This document shows positions 1 through 11,012 of a stretch of DNA of 64,000 nucleotides, piece after piece. This DNA is from Gnomoniopsis sp. IMI 355080. Taxonomy: Eukaryota; Ascomycota; Sordariomycetes; Diaporthales; Gnomoniaceae. The notes beneath the pieces are model-generated. The model was given only the letters and a program-made list of their open reading frames with translations. It made no database searches and had not been told where the DNA came from. The translations under genes and the position numbers were made by a program. Positions within the stretch are counted from its first letter, which is position 1, and each line of letters opens with the position of its first letter. The stretch covers positions 60,135 to 124,134 of the forward strand of contig JAPEVC010000102.1 of the NCBI GenBank assembly GCA_027946555.1, given 5' to 3'.

Positions 1-583
1 TGCGCGTGTGGCTGGGTCCAAGGACCTGCCGGATGGGAGGACGGAGGTTAGCTTGGTGAATGGCGAGACGATCGTGGCGGACCTGTATTTGCCGACGATG
101 GGGATGAGGGCGAATACTGAGATGCTGGATAGCCAGTATCTGACTGAGAAGGGGTTCGTGGCGGTGGATGAATTTTATCGGGTCAAGGACCTGGAGAGTC
201 AGGGCGTGTGGGCGCTGGGGGACGTGGTGAGCAAGCCAAGGGCTGGGTTCCTAATTACCCAGAAGCAGGTGAGTTAATTTTTTCCCTTCTTCCGTGTCCC
301 GAGGATTCCATCTATTCTATGAGACGCCGTTGTTGACTTGAGTGTCCCCCGATACGTACAGGCCGCTGGTGTAGCCAAGAACATCGAGCTCGCCCTCAAC
401 GATAAAAAACCGCAGACTGTCAAGCTGATGCCTGTCGATGTGGTGGCATGCGCGGTGGGCAGGAACAGAGGCGCCGGCAGGATGGGCCCAGTCAAGATGC
501 CATCGACAATGGTGTGGCTTGCCAAAGGGCGGACGTTGGCGCTGCAGAGGATGGCGGGCTACATCGACGGAAGTGTAGCTTGA
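1..583 (+). CDS. AIF/FSP1-like FAD-dependent oxidoreductase, C-terminal part (5' truncated)
   Basis: The C-terminal part of a pyridine-nucleotide-disulfide oxidoreductase of the AIF/AMID/FSP1 type. It is open at the left edge of the window, reading in frame from base 2. Exon 2-268 is joined to exon 362-583 by a phase-0 intron (GTGAGT donor, ACAG acceptor) of 93 bases. The segment GVWALGDVV is the second FAD-binding motif typical of this family, in which the Asp contacts the flavin ribityl chain. The residues before it (NGETIVADLYLPTMG) fit the end of the NAD-binding domain. The short C-terminal tail (KMPSTMVWLAKGRTL) fits the family. Known members oxidise NAD(P)H and reduce quinones at membranes; the substrate of this one cannot be told from the fragment. 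The reading frame is intact to the TGA at 581-583. Confidence 0.8.
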
Positions 584-659
584 TATGCACTTGTTGTTGA
601 GGGCGCGCAACAAGGGTGGTGTATGATTATACGACGGTAATGTCTGGGTGTCAGATCCC

Positions 660-689
660 GCATCCTTTATTGTAGCATCCTTTATTGTA
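660..689. repeat. 15-bp perfect tandem duplication
   Basis: GCATCCTTTATTGTA occurs twice head to tail, at 660-674 and 675-689, in the 3' flank of the AIF-like gene. It looks like a simple replication-slippage duplication. Confidence 0.8.
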
Positions 690-903
690 GCAATGGATGG
701 CTCATGGGGATAATTGTATATCTTGAGATACCAAGGACGAGGCAGTAATGTATATTTTGTTATGCAAAGCGGTTTGCAATCCAAGTCTAGAACATCGTGA
801 ATTTTCAGCTTCGCAAAGCACACACCAGCTTCACGACATTAGCTTGCCGCGATTTGTTCAGAATTTGTATTAGGCCTATCATATAGGCTAGGTATGTTCG
901 CAA

Positions 904-2221
904 TCACCGGCTGGCTTTTTCATCCTCAATTTCTCTCCTCAGTTGCTCCAGCACTTGCTGTCGCGATCTGAGATGGGTCTCCAGCCCATCCACCTGCTCC
1001 TTTACCGTTTGCAAATCATCCTGAATTCCCTTCACGCCACCACCCCCAGCCGCATTAGCATTGCCCTCCTCCAAATCTCGTAGCTGTTTCCGCTTGTAAT
1101 CCAGTAACTGCTCCAGCTCCCGCTTGACGAGTGCGGGCTTGCTTTCGCGTTTTCCGGTCGCCCGAATCTCCGCCGCGCTCTCAATCTTCTCAATCTTCGC
1201 ATCCAGCTCTGCTAGTTGCCGCTTCAGCCGCACCTCCTCCCAGTCCTCCGTCTTTTCGGTGCTAAAGTCCGTGCCAGTGCTTTTGAATCCGCTGCGTCCC
1301 AGACGAGTCAGGTATTGGTCGCCAAATTTGGCTTTGCGGCCCGTTGAGGTTTCGTCATCGGCCTTTACGGCCCATCGGCTTTGCGAGGCGGTACGTTGGT
1401 TGTCAAGCTGGTAGTCGATCTTGTTGCGCTCGAAACTGGCACGGAGAGAGGCAGGGACCGTTCGTGGGATTCGATAGCCCTCGTGGCGACCATTGAGCAT
1501 GTGCAGGAAGGCTAGGCAGGCATCTTTGTTGACAGAACTTGCGGCTGAGGGATTGATTAGGTTCCAGGCAGAGCGGATGTCGGTGTCGGGTACGTCGAGG
1601 CTGTTATAGAGGTCTTCGAGAGAATTGACTGGGTATCCGCAGATGTGGTTAGCTCTGTCTTTGTTTGGCGGTCTGGGGAGCACCTACAGGCTATCTCTCC
1701 ACGCATGTCCCGGTTCTCCTGGTATATTTGCTCATATCTGCTCTTGTCTGCTGGGCTCATGTACCAGTCAAACCCATCCTTCAGCCCCAAGTCATCGTCG
1801 TCGTCGTCCACCTGTTCAAATTGAGCTTGTCTTCCAGTCAAGGCGCGGGTCGCTTGCACAAGATGTGCCTTCGATTCGGGGACCATCCAGTCGGGTAGTG
1901 AGGGGGGCACATCAGCATATTCCTAGCCTTGCTGTCAGTGTTCCTGATTATCACAGCAAAGTCCAATTGCCCAAGACATACCCCATTAAGACAGTCAAAG
2001 ATCAGTCGCATAGCGACACAGAACTCCTCGAAATCCAGATTGCCATCATTATCGACATCAGCAAGATCCCATATGCGTTCAAGCTGGTCGTCGCGCAGGC
2101 CACTGTTCTTGAGCACTGGTGCTGCTTGCTCGCCTGTAAGGAATTGGCCACCGCCTGTTCTTGCTGAAAAGATGTTCCAGTAGGTTTCAATCTCAGAAGC
2201 TTCTATGCGTGGAGGCGCCAT
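904..2221 (-). CDS. END3: END3, EH-domain actin-regulatory endocytosis protein
   Basis: Subunit of the Pan1-Sla1-End3 complex, which couples actin patch assembly to endocytosis at the plasma membrane. Three exons are modelled on the minus strand: 2221-1982, 1922-1688 and 1628-904 (phases 0 and 1). They give 399 residues, the usual length of fungal End3. An N-terminal EH domain carries an EF-hand loop at residues 56-67 (DVDNDGNLDFEE). A second EH-like region follows; DVPDTDIRSAWNLINP, just after the second intron, is characteristic of End3. The C-terminal ~120 residues are Lys/Glu-rich coiled coil ending in a stretch of heptads. The Asp run in the middle (VDDDDDDLG) is linker. Start chosen at the ATG of MAPPRIEASE, which begins the EH domain. 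Family assignment is secure; exon borders are inferred from consensus and phase. Confidence 0.92.
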
Positions 2222-2549
2222 GGTTGTTTGTCTGTAGGTACCTCTCTGCTGAGGAGTTGGTTTTGATGACTTGGATGTTGCAATTGGGGGGCCAAGGCTT
2301 GGTTAGGAGAAGACTGGGAAGGTATTAGGAAGGCTGCAAAACACCCTCTATATGAACAAGTGCTCCGAATTTGTGTTGATGTAATAATATGTTGTTCGTT
2401 CGCGTTCCTTCTAAAGTTGTACAAAGGCTAATGATGGTTTAAGGGGAAATGGTCATGATGCTACCCAGTGGGTTTGGGCAGCTTTGGTGACCTCAAGTCA
2501 CGTCCCGCAATCGGGTGGGTCTGTGCAGTGGGACACTAGACAGGGGTGC

Positions 2550-4730
2550 CTAGCATAGTCTGGGCTTAGACCTGGCATGCATGTCTTCCTCCTCCTCCTC
2601 ATCCTCATCATGCATCTGAGAGGCCTTCCTTTTTGGAGGAGTGCTTGACTGCGAGGCCAACAACTGCAATTGGTCAATCTCCTGCTGCTGTGGATTCTGT
2701 CCAGCCTGGCCACTAGACGAGGCAACTTCTTGACCCCTCTGCTGCTCCTCCTGAAGGAGCCTTTGCTTATCCGCAAGCATCTGGAGGTTGTGTGCAAGAT
2801 TGTGCTGTGCATTCTCGAGTCTGGTGATACGGCCTTGCTTGAAGCCAGCTCTCTTGTTCACAAATTTGTGCGGGTTGGCATCTACGTCGTTCACCTGTGC
2901 TTGACAGTGAGTGACCTTCCTCTGTAGGTCTTGAATGGTGCTCTGCCACTTGTTCACCTCTTGCTGAAGGACTTGGAGGCGATTCTGCATGGTGGGAGCA
3001 GATGGTGTGGTGGAGGATGATGCGACTGTGGCAGATCCAGTGGATGCCATGCTGACGACGTTGCCTCCATGTTGAGTTCTGGGCAAGCCACAGCGCTCCT
3101 CAAACTGGGCTTGCTTCTCAACAGCTTTAGTGAGCTTCTTGCGGATTTCCTCTAGCTTGGCCATGCGTCTCTTCTTTGTTCTGGGGTCTGTCAAGGCACG
3201 CGGGTTGTTCGCTGCCTCTTCATATCGAGCCTCGGCTGCCGTGATCTCTCCGCGTAGCTCCGTGATATCGCCCTGTAGCCGCTGCGCGCACTGTTCCACG
3301 CTCTCTCCGGGTAGAGGTGCCTCATCGCTTGCCTCTTTGGAAGTGCCAGCGTTGGCGGACGCGGCTTGAGAGGCGGTAGCGGCATGGTTGGCAACGGGCA
3401 CATCGGGTCCAGGCATCTGAACACTTGAGTGGGAGGCGTTTGGAGTAGGACGAACGCGTCCCTGGGCTCGGCCTCGAGGCTTCCTACCCTGCTTGCGGGC
3501 ACTAGCACTGGCAGTGCCGTGTGCTTTGCGCCGAGGGGCGCGCTTGTTTCCTGGCAAGAAGTCATCGTCCTCCGAATCATCCTTGTGCGGTGGGATGTCA
3601 GCGAGCATGTCGTCATCCTCGCCCTCGGCGTCGGCGTCAGAGTTTTCATATGGATAGCCGCCGTCCTCTGCTTCCGCCTGACCGTATACGAAGTCAGCAT
3701 CGTACGCGTCGTCCTGAATGACTGGTGGAGGAGTGCCACCAAAGATGTCATTCTCGGCTTCGGTCTGCGCTTGGTCCGAGACGGCAACGCTCTCGGACTC
3801 ATCGTCGAGCTGCGCTTGGTTTGGACCTCCAATGTTGTCGTCCTCGAAACTGAGAGCGGGCCCAAGTACGGGATCGGCGTAGAAGCCTCCCTGCTCCATC
3901 GGGTTCGCGTAATAGCCTTGCTGGTGCTGCATTGGGTTGGCGTGGTAGCCTCCTTGATGCTCCATGGGGTTGGCGTGGTAGCCTTGCTGGTGCTGCAATG
4001 GGTCGGCGTGATAGCCTCCCTGTTGCCCCGTGGGATTGGCGTGGTAGCCACCCTGCTGTCGCTCATGCGGCAAAGGCATGCCTGGGGGTATTCCAGCAAG
4101 GACTCTCTGCCAGGACTCGTGCGTAAGTATCTCCCCAACGCTCTCGCTGTACGTACCTGCGTCCCTGGGAGCGTAAGGTGCCAGAGTGGCGATGTCCATC
4201 TCTGCGTCAGACGACGAGGCGTCATCATTCTCGACATCGCTGTCGTCGCTGCAGTTGAGGCCAACGAACTCCTCATCGAGTTCCCAATCGGTGACAGTGC
4301 GATCGCTGTCGGTGTCGCTGTCGTCAACATCCTCGCTCTCGGTGCTGTCATCGGCTCTCCAACGAATGTCGGCGGGGGCATGCTCTATGCGAGTGGGAGC
4401 TTGAGGCATGGGAGCAGCCACAAAGATGTCGTTGGCCTCGCGTGTGTTAGGAGGAGCTTGGACAGGGCCATTGTCTCCACGCATACCTTGCCATGGGTTT
4501 CTAATGGCAGGCGGGTGGTTCTCAGGGGGAATGGGATGGGTCAGCCGGTTGATGCCGGGATCAGTCCTCTCGAGCATGCGGTGAGTCTGCTGAGCAGCGG
4601 GTTCATTGCCAATGTATGAAGCGTTCATCCCATAGGGGTTGATAGCCCAGGGTGGGATTCGGGGCCGATGGATAGGGTAGTAGCCAGGTATGGCCCCCCA
4701 AAAACCCCAAGGATTGTAGAAGCTGCTCAT
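2550..4730 (-). CDS. Hypothetical 726-residue low-complexity protein with YHANP repeats
   Basis: Not recognised. It is a single uninterrupted frame from ATG at 4730, beginning MSSFYNPWGFWGAIPGYYP, an aromatic/Pro-rich head. In order: an acidic Asp/Ser-rich block (about residues 125-190), six imperfect ~11-residue repeats of the type QQGGYHANPMQH (encoded at about 3876-4062), a second acidic block, a basic Arg/Lys/Ala segment resembling a nuclear localisation or nucleic-acid-binding tail (KRAPRRKAHG), and two Gln/Glu/Lys-rich predicted coiled coils in the C-terminal third (ITELRGEITAAEARYEEA; LQVLQQEVNKWQSTIQDLQ). It has no signal peptide or membrane segment. The composition fits a nuclear or cytoplasmic scaffold, but that is inference only. 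Its length and consistent composition argue for a real gene. A diverged tandem repeat array lies just upstream. Confidence 0.72.
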   Translation of the reverse strand: MSSFYNPWGFWGAIPGYYPIHRPRIPPWAINPYGMNASYIGNEPAAQQTHRMLERTDPGINRLTHPIPPENHPPAIRNPWQGMRGDNGPVQAPPNTREANDIFVAAPMPQAPTRIEHAPADIRWRADDSTESEDVDDSDTDSDRTVTDWELDEEFVGLNCSDDSDVENDDASSSDAEMDIATLAPYAPRDAGTYSESVGEILTHESWQRVLAGIPPGMPLPHERQQGGYHANPTGQQGGYHADPLQHQQGYHANPMEHQGGYHANPMQHQQGYYANPMEQGGFYADPVLGPALSFEDDNIGGPNQAQLDDESESVAVSDQAQTEAENDIFGGTPPPVIQDDAYDADFVYGQAEAEDGGYPYENSDADAEGEDDDMLADIPPHKDDSEDDDFLPGNKRAPRRKAHGTASASARKQGRKPRGRAQGRVRPTPNASHSSVQMPGPDVPVANHAATASQAASANAGTSKEASDEAPLPGESVEQCAQRLQGDITELRGEITAAEARYEEAANNPRALTDPRTKKRRMAKLEEIRKKLTKAVEKQAQFEERCGLPRTQHGGNVVSMASTGSATVASSSTTPSAPTMQNRLQVLQQEVNKWQSTIQDLQRKVTHCQAQVNDVDANPHKFVNKRAGFKQGRITRLENAQHNLAHNLQMLADKQRLLQEEQQRGQEVASSSGQAGQNPQQQEIDQLQLLASQSSTPPKRKASQMHDEDEEEEEDMHARSKPRLC
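3876..4062 (-). repeat. In-frame ~33-bp coding repeats (YHANP units)
   Basis: About six degenerate units of ~33 bases inside the 2550-4730 gene, encoding variants of GGYHANPMQHQ (QQGGYHANPTG, QQGGYHADPLQH, QQGYHANPMEH, QGGYHANPMQH, QQGYYANPMEQ, GGFYADPV). Units differ by conservative changes and one Met/Leu/Thr position. This is consistent with unequal exchange or slippage under coding constraint. Confidence 0.8.
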
Positions 4731-4876
4731 CTTGTTCTGTGATACTGGCTGCTTGATACTTTTTCAGTGTGACTGTTGTGGGTATTTCTGGGAAGCAATA
4801 GAGGCTGTCTAGAGATACGAATGAGTACATGATAATTGGTGAGCGGAGGAGTAAGGGCTTACGAATGCTGAACGGC

Positions 4877-5641
4877 GATCCAAGTAGGAAAAGGCTGTCG
4901 ATGGTCGCCAATGATGACGGTGACCTTCTGCAAGAGACTGTTGGCGAAAAGTATGTATGACTTGTTGCGTCAAGAAGAGATCAGCCTGAGGAAGATTCAG
5001 GTCAAAGGAAATCGAAATAAGAAGCTGCGACGACCAGCAAAGGTCTCTTGCCAAGCAGTCTGGACGACGATCAGTCTGGACAACTGTTGTTGGAGGGGAA
5101 TATCAGCTTGAGTGGGGTGAAGGTCTTGAGGTGAATCCAAGTAGAGAGCTGGGACAACCAGGAAAAGACTGTTGGCAAGCAGTCAGGATGGCTTGCTCCT
5201 GGAGGAACCTATTAGCTTGGGCAAGCTGAAGGTTGAGGGTAGATCCAAGTAAGAAGCTGCGACGACCAGCGAAGGACTGTCAACCCAAGCAGTCGAGATG
5301 GCTTGTTGGAAGAGGGAGACACCAGCTTGAGTAAGGATGTGTAAGAATGGAGATCGATATTGAGTTTGAGCAAGAAGCTGCCACGACGAAGGAGAAACAC
5401 AGTTGGCACAGTCACAATTGACCTTCTACAACTCAGATGACTTGTTGCTGGAGAGGACCATCAGCTTGAGTAGGATGGCAGTTGAAAGGTAGGTCCAAGT
5501 AAGACGCTGCGACGACAAAGAAGGAAGTTGGTCGGCACAATAACAGTTGATCCTCACCAAGTTGGATAGCTTATTGCAGGAGGAAGATGTTGGCTTGAAA
5601 AATATGAATGGTCAAGGAGAATCCAAGTCATAAGCTGTGAG
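4877..5641. repeat. Diverged tandem repeat array, about seven ~110-134 bp units
   Basis: Each unit contains a core like ATCCAAGTAAGAAGCTGCGA. The core is recognisable near 4877 (weak), 5018, 5133, 5241, 5370, 5491 and 5619. A second anchor resembling ATCAGCTTGAG recurs near 4978, 5101, 5211, 5322, 5459 and 5588. Spacing ranges from about 109 to 134 bases. The units carry no shared open frame. The array sits immediately 5' of the minus-strand gene starting at 4730, so it covers its promoter and/or 5' untranslated region. See the findings list. Confidence 0.75.
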
Positions 5642-5699
5642 AATAAGGAGAAGATGGGTCGGCATGTAGTTGATGGTTGAGAATCAAAGGTGGTAAGTC

Positions 5700-7790
5700 A
5701 AATCCAGCCTTGGTCAAAGGTATGGGACTGGGAGAAGTTCGGCCCAAGAAGGTAGGGCGCGTCGGTGCGTCATATCATGGTGGCTTCTATCAATCACTTC
5801 AATGTTTTCTAAACTTTTCAAGTCAAAGTGAGAGCCAGGTGACGACGCGTTTTGCGAGTGGGGAGGTGAGAGAGGGCTGTTATGCTGCCAGGCCAACACA
5901 GGGGTCTTGCTTAGCCATGCCTTTCTGATTAACACAGACTATACAAGCCCAAGCACATGAATTGGCAATGCATTGGTCCTAAAACAATACAGCAGTGAGT
6001 TGTGTGGAAGACCTCGGGAAGTAGCAGGAGGGTTTTTTCATTTTTCAGGATGCAATACCCACGAATAGGCCAGATTTTGGAACCTTGTGGAAATGCAATA
6101 GTCTAGCTGCACAGTTCCAATCAGATGTTGACTGGGTTTATCTATAACTTCGCTTATATAGGAATATACTTTCGACTTATTATGTTCTATAGTGATATTG
6201 GACCGAGCCCTTGGTATATAGAGAGATGGTGAGGAAAACAAATCTACTAACCTGCCTATATAATACAAAGTCAAACTTATATCTACTTCCCGGACTGTTT
6301 ATCTATGTAATCAGTTTAATTGGAAATATTCGCTACTGAGGGCAATAGGAGTAATGCTCAATAAGATTTGGTGCATTTTTAGGGCAATTGAAGGCATGAC
6401 GTTGGATGATGTCTCAGCCTTGCATTCGCATACTCAGCCTCGTGAACATACCACCTGGACATAGTGATAATGTCTCTGCAGGTCCAAAATATACCAGGGA
6501 GCTTTGCTATCACACCAGATTAGAAAAAACCCTACTCTATACAATGCACTCATTTCCTCATATATGGAAATGTGCCTGTCCTCAGTGGCTAGCTGGATTA
6601 CTAGCATACAATCAGTCAGCAGCCTTGCTCCAGCCCAACATCGAATTGCACGCTCAAGGCGATAGTATTGCAAACCAGCAGTTATCCAAACTATCTTTAA
6701 GACAAATCTTTTGCTAGAACTTTTTAGAGAAATATTTTATGCAAACCTTAAAGTATTTCCTGGTGGTTATTCTAATCCAACACTGAACAGTGATTGGCAG
6801 CCTTGGTACAAATGATCGTGATAGTCGCCCAACGTACATACTAAAAGCCGTACTGGCGAATGCGAGCATCCGTGTGGAGAAGGTCTCGGCCCATATGAAG
6901 CAAGCACTCGGTCAGCCCTATTGGGTCAAATGTGGGTTGTCAATACATGCGTCCAAATGTGCATTAAACAACAAGGCATACATTCCCGTCAACCGCGCGC
7001 CGCTGGACTTGCAAGGTCGCTAGGATTGATTGACTGGATGCGAAGCTGGACGATACACACACATGCGAAAACCAAAATATCCTCGATCTGAAGTCGATAC
7101 GAGATCCCCGAGTCACCTCTTGAACCTATGACGCGGCTTTATTGCTGCAGAGGTACCATTGCAAATACTCTAGATACATCAGGTAATACTTTTCTCTTCC
7201 AACGGCAACTATTTTCTTGATATGAGGATAAGAGGAGCAGGTACTTGGCCTGAATCAACCGTTAGCTCCCATTACTATACAATTCAATAAGCCCCGGAGC
7301 CCCAAGAATTGATTCAAGGTAGCCAACCAAAGGAGCATTAGTGAGTGTCCTTTGAATTCTTGAAACTACAATTTGAAGTATGGCCAAAGATTGACTATGA
7401 TCCCTTCACTATAAGCAGCCCACTACAGCTTTGCCAACATGCAACTATGGCTACATCCGAGCACCCGGAGTAGTTCATCTCATCTTTTTTTCCCATCCCC
7501 GGGAACGCTATCGCCAAAAGTGGAACCAGTCAAGAGACTTTATCCTTTCATTGACCCGCCAATCTGGGCCACGCCTGTCCATTGACCTATCAATTCCTGA
7601 ATCTTACCCACGGTGGGCACAACCCACAGCCAGGCACCATGCACAAGCAGGGGCCACCGTAGCGGAGCAAACCGCTGCTCACTCAAGTTAGGGGATTTTG
7701 AACTTCCTTTTTCGTCTGGCCCCGGTCCACGACGATGACATACAGGAATTATTAGGTGGCCGAGAGGGGCGCGATAGGCTTTTCGGACTG
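5700..7790. other. Gene-free interval, AT-rich in part
   Basis: No convincing gene. Bases about 6030-6800 are noticeably AT-rich with many TATA-type words. Short open frames here show no family resemblance, signal peptide or splice support. The right end is the RNase T2 promoter. Confidence 0.55.
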
Positions 7791-7800
7791 GGTACATATC

Positions 7801-7809
7801 TATATAAAA
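7801..7809 (+). promoter_or_regulatory. TATA box of the RNase T2 gene
   Basis: TATATAAAA lies 101 bases upstream of the RNase T2 start codon, with a plausible transcription start and short leader between them. Confidence 0.55.
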
Positions 7810-7909
7810 TAGCCTAGATCGCAATTTTGATATCTAGATTTTTTCCCCCGGGTCCTTGTCTACCTCACCTGTCGTGTGTGCTCGGTGCCTTTTTGCCAAG
7901 TTGTTCAAG

Positions 7910-9208
7910 ATGATGCGCTCCGTGACGTCCTCAATCTTCCTCACCGCCTTCGCCGGTGAGGTCGCTGCCAAGATCTACGGCCGGAGTCTGTATGGCGAGA
8001 GCACGTCGAACCACACCTGCCAACTGTGTATGTTCTTTCTCACATCTCAAACTCTCGAAATCGCTCGCATGAGATTGATGCTGACGCGAACATATATTCC
8101 ATAGCCGACCCGGTCCTGTCGTGCTCTGCGGGCGCGCAGCCTAATCTCACGGATTCATGCTGCACGGAAACCTACGGAGGCCTGCTTGTAAGATGGCGAA
8201 TGTTGATGGGGTGATGGCCTTCGATGTTGCATGGCTGACTCGGAGGTTTGTCTCGTAGCTCTCCACGCAGTTCTGGGACACCTACACAGGTTTCGAGTCC
8301 CAAGGCCAAGTCCTGCCTAAGGACTCATGGACTCTCCACGGGCTGTGGCCGGATTTCTGCGACGGTAAACAAGATACCTGTCCCTTGGAGCTAAAGAGCC
8401 CTTAACGGTGCTAACAACCTTGCCCAGGCTCATACACGCAGTACTGTGATCTGAGGCAAGTAAATTTTTCGTGAAGGAGGAAAGTAGAGCAAATTGCGTA
8501 GATCAACCGCATCTAACTACCCCCAACCCAGCCGACAATACGATCCCGCACCTAACGGCAACACTTCCTACGTCGCGCCCTACAACGGCTCCAACATCGG
8601 CACCTTCCTCGAGCCATTCGGTCGCTACGACCTCCTCGCCTACATGAACAAGTACTGGGTCGCCCAAGGCCAGGTCAACCCGGACTTTTGGGGCCACGAG
8701 TTCTCCAAGCACGCGACCTGCTACAGCACCTTTGACGTCCCCTGCTACGGCCCGCAATACGTCGAGCACGAGGACGTTGTCGACTTTTTCGAGACAGCCA
8801 TTGCGTGGTACCGCACCCTGCCCACGTACGACTGGCTCGCCGCGGCGGGGATCGTCCCGAGTAATACCACCACGTACTCGCTGGTCGACATCCAGAGTGC
8901 CCTGACCGAGGCGTTTGGCGCTGTGCCGTATCTGGCGTGTTCGGGGGCCGAGAGCGCTGATGGGAGTGGGTATACGGCATTGAGCGAGGTTTGGTATTGT
9001 GAGTCATGCTCTTGATGGTGTTGACGCTGGAGGAAGAAGAGTAATGTGCTGACTTTTGTGTGTGATAGATCATCACGCTGTTGGGCGGCCGCAGGATCGC
9101 GTCAAGGTGCCTGTGGCGGCGAACGCGACGGGTGGAAGCTTGGGAAATTGTGCAACGGAAGCGGGGGCCATCCACTACTATCAGAGGACCAATGGCTCCG
9201 AGGTATGA
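7910..9208 (+). CDS. Secreted ribonuclease T2
   Basis: Extracellular endoribonuclease of the T2 family, which cleaves RNA through a 2',3'-cyclic phosphate. Six exons are modelled: 7910-8027, 8105-8187, 8259-8364, 8428-8455, 8532-8998 and 9069-9208, giving 313 residues. A signal peptide (residues 1 to about 20, ending EVAA) precedes a Cys-rich mature protein. Both active-site segments are intact: CAS I SWTLHGLWPDFC (His94) and CAS II FWGHEFSKHATC (His167, Glu168, Lys171, His172). Several N-glycosylation sequons are present (NHT, NLT, NTS, NGS, NTT). The intron after exon 4 only keeps the frame if a GC donor at 8456 (AG|GCAAGTA) is used; the nearby GT donor leads to a stop. The start is the first of two adjacent ATGs. 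Likely roles are nutrient scavenging or interaction with other organisms. Confidence 0.9.
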
Positions 9209-9558
9209 TGTCGAGGTGATCGCGATGGCAACAATCCTCCAACTCACCCGTTAGCGAGCACTGGTCAAGGTCAAGTCACAGATGAGAGTTGTAGACGCAT
9301 ATAGACCGGCCAGAGCATGCATGCTGAACAAGGGTCACTTAATATCAAGCGTACAGCGCTTGTTGTGAGGAACCATTCTAAGCTACTATGATAGAATCCG
9401 TGATTAATCCATCCCGCGGTAGCGAGCAGCGAAGGGTGCCGGTCGAAGGCCGCTGCGCATCATGCCATATTATGGCTTTAATACCCTGAAGCACGAAAAT
9501 TCCCTTCTCCAGTAACGTCCTATCAACACAGAAAAAAGCGTTCAAATGTACACATAGC
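9209..9558. other. Convergent 3' flanks of RNase T2 and SEC62
   Basis: About 350 bases between two convergent genes. It presumably holds both 3' untranslated regions. No other feature seen. Confidence 0.6.
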
Positions 9559-11012
9559 CTACTCCTCATCATCGGCCAGCTCTTCCACCCTAGGTGCCGC
9601 ATATGCATTCCTCTGCCGCGATTCCGCATCACCCGTAGCGATCTGCGTCTCGGTAGCCGTGGTCGTGGCGCTCGCAGGCAGTGGCTGACCAGTAGTAGCA
9701 GCGAAGGTCGACTGTGCATTGGCGCTTCCTATGCTTCCTGACGAGCGACTCTTCTTCTTCTTCTTGGCAGTCTGTGTCAAATTTAAGTTAGTAAACGTGG
9801 GTTCGCAGATGCTTTTGGTTAGTTGGCTTCAACTCACCTCATGCCAAGCCCACACGGGTTTGAACGAGTCCACAAACGAGACATCCTCCCACAGGTTCGG
9901 GAAGAGCCATAGACCGGGCGAAGCGACGAAGTAGGTAATACCGAACAGTATGACACGGAAGATAGCCATGGCAAAGAAGCCCGCCAAGAGCCACAGGAAT
10001 CCCCAGCTTAGGTAGTAGACGCCCTGGCGCATCTTCAGGGGCCAGAGCGGGTAAAGGACGATGGTGAAGATGGCGAGAAGCGCCAACACCGCGTAAACCT
10101 TGCGCTTGACCTGACTGCCCTCGTATAGCCACGCGTAGTAAAGATCATCGCCGGCATCTTGCTGTCCCACGATCTTGACATTCCACAGCCCCTTGACGCG
10201 CTTCTTGGGTGGGTTGGGCAGCGTGCTGGGGTCGATTTTCTCGACACGCAGCGCCAACATCGACAGCGGGAGGAGCTTGAAGGCGTTCTCAAGGGAGGCC
10301 CGGTCACCTTCGACAATGGCAGGAAGCGCTGGGTTCTTCTTGCGCGCTTTCTCGTAGGCGGGGGACTGGAGGGCGCGCATAGCTCGCTTAACTGTTGGGA
10401 AACGGAACGTCAGTGTACGATCGACTTTGAGTATCATCCGGGCGCCGGGGGACATGCGAACTCACCTCTGAACATATCCTTACGCTCGCCGTTCAGGATA
10501 CAGGTCCGGGTCTTGAGATCCTGGCCGCGCAAGAAGTTCGCCATGGCAATGGCAACGGGATTGGGTGGGCCGGGGGTGATGGGCTGTTGGACGCCCTGTT
10601 GCGGAGGGCCGTGTTGGTGCGGGTGTGGGTGTTGGTGTCCTTGTTGTTGCTGTTGTTGTGGCTGCCCTGGCTGCCCTGGCTGACCTTGACCTGGCTGACC
10701 TCCTTGCTGCTGGGCCTGCTGCTGCATGCGTGCGATCATGGCAGCCCTCTGCTGCTGAGCCTGTTGCTGAATACGCTGCATGATGGTCTCGACGGGGACG
10801 CCTTCCTTGGCCGCCTGCTCAGCGACTTTGGCGTCGAACTGTGCTTTGGCTTGGATGTTGAAGGCCTTGATCTGCTCCATCTGCTCGGGCGTCGGTTGCT
10901 GGCCGGGCTCGATCTTCATGCCTGGGGGCAACGGGATGCGCATAGGCATTCCAGGGCCAGGCATGCCAGGGCCTGGCATGGGCATGCCGCCAGGAGGCGG
11001 AGGGGCTGCCAT
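9559..11012 (-). CDS. SEC62: Translocation protein SEC62
   Basis: Subunit of the Sec62/63 complex, which drives post-translational import of proteins through the Sec61 channel into the endoplasmic reticulum. Three exons: 11012-10466, 10391-9838 and 9771-9559 (phases 1 and 0), 437 residues. The N-terminal ~150 residues are Pro/Gly/Met- and Gln-rich low complexity, followed by the conserved cytosolic domain (PNPVAIAMANFLRGQDLKTR; FRVKRAMRAL). Two membrane segments lie at about residues 281-299 (VYAVLALLAIFTIVLYPLW) and 307-339, separated by the short lumenal loop typical of Sec62. The C-terminal exon starts with a Lys run (TAKKKKKSR) and ends in an acidic EELADDEE tail. The family core is unmistakable; the long Gln/Pro N-terminus is the variable part. 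Confidence 0.92.

Noticed and set aside
3191..4619. Two 396-codon open frames overlapping the 726-residue gene, one on each strand
   Set aside because: Both are shadows of the repetitive, GC-rich coding sequence; their products are Met/Thr/Arg- or Val-rich with no coherent features.
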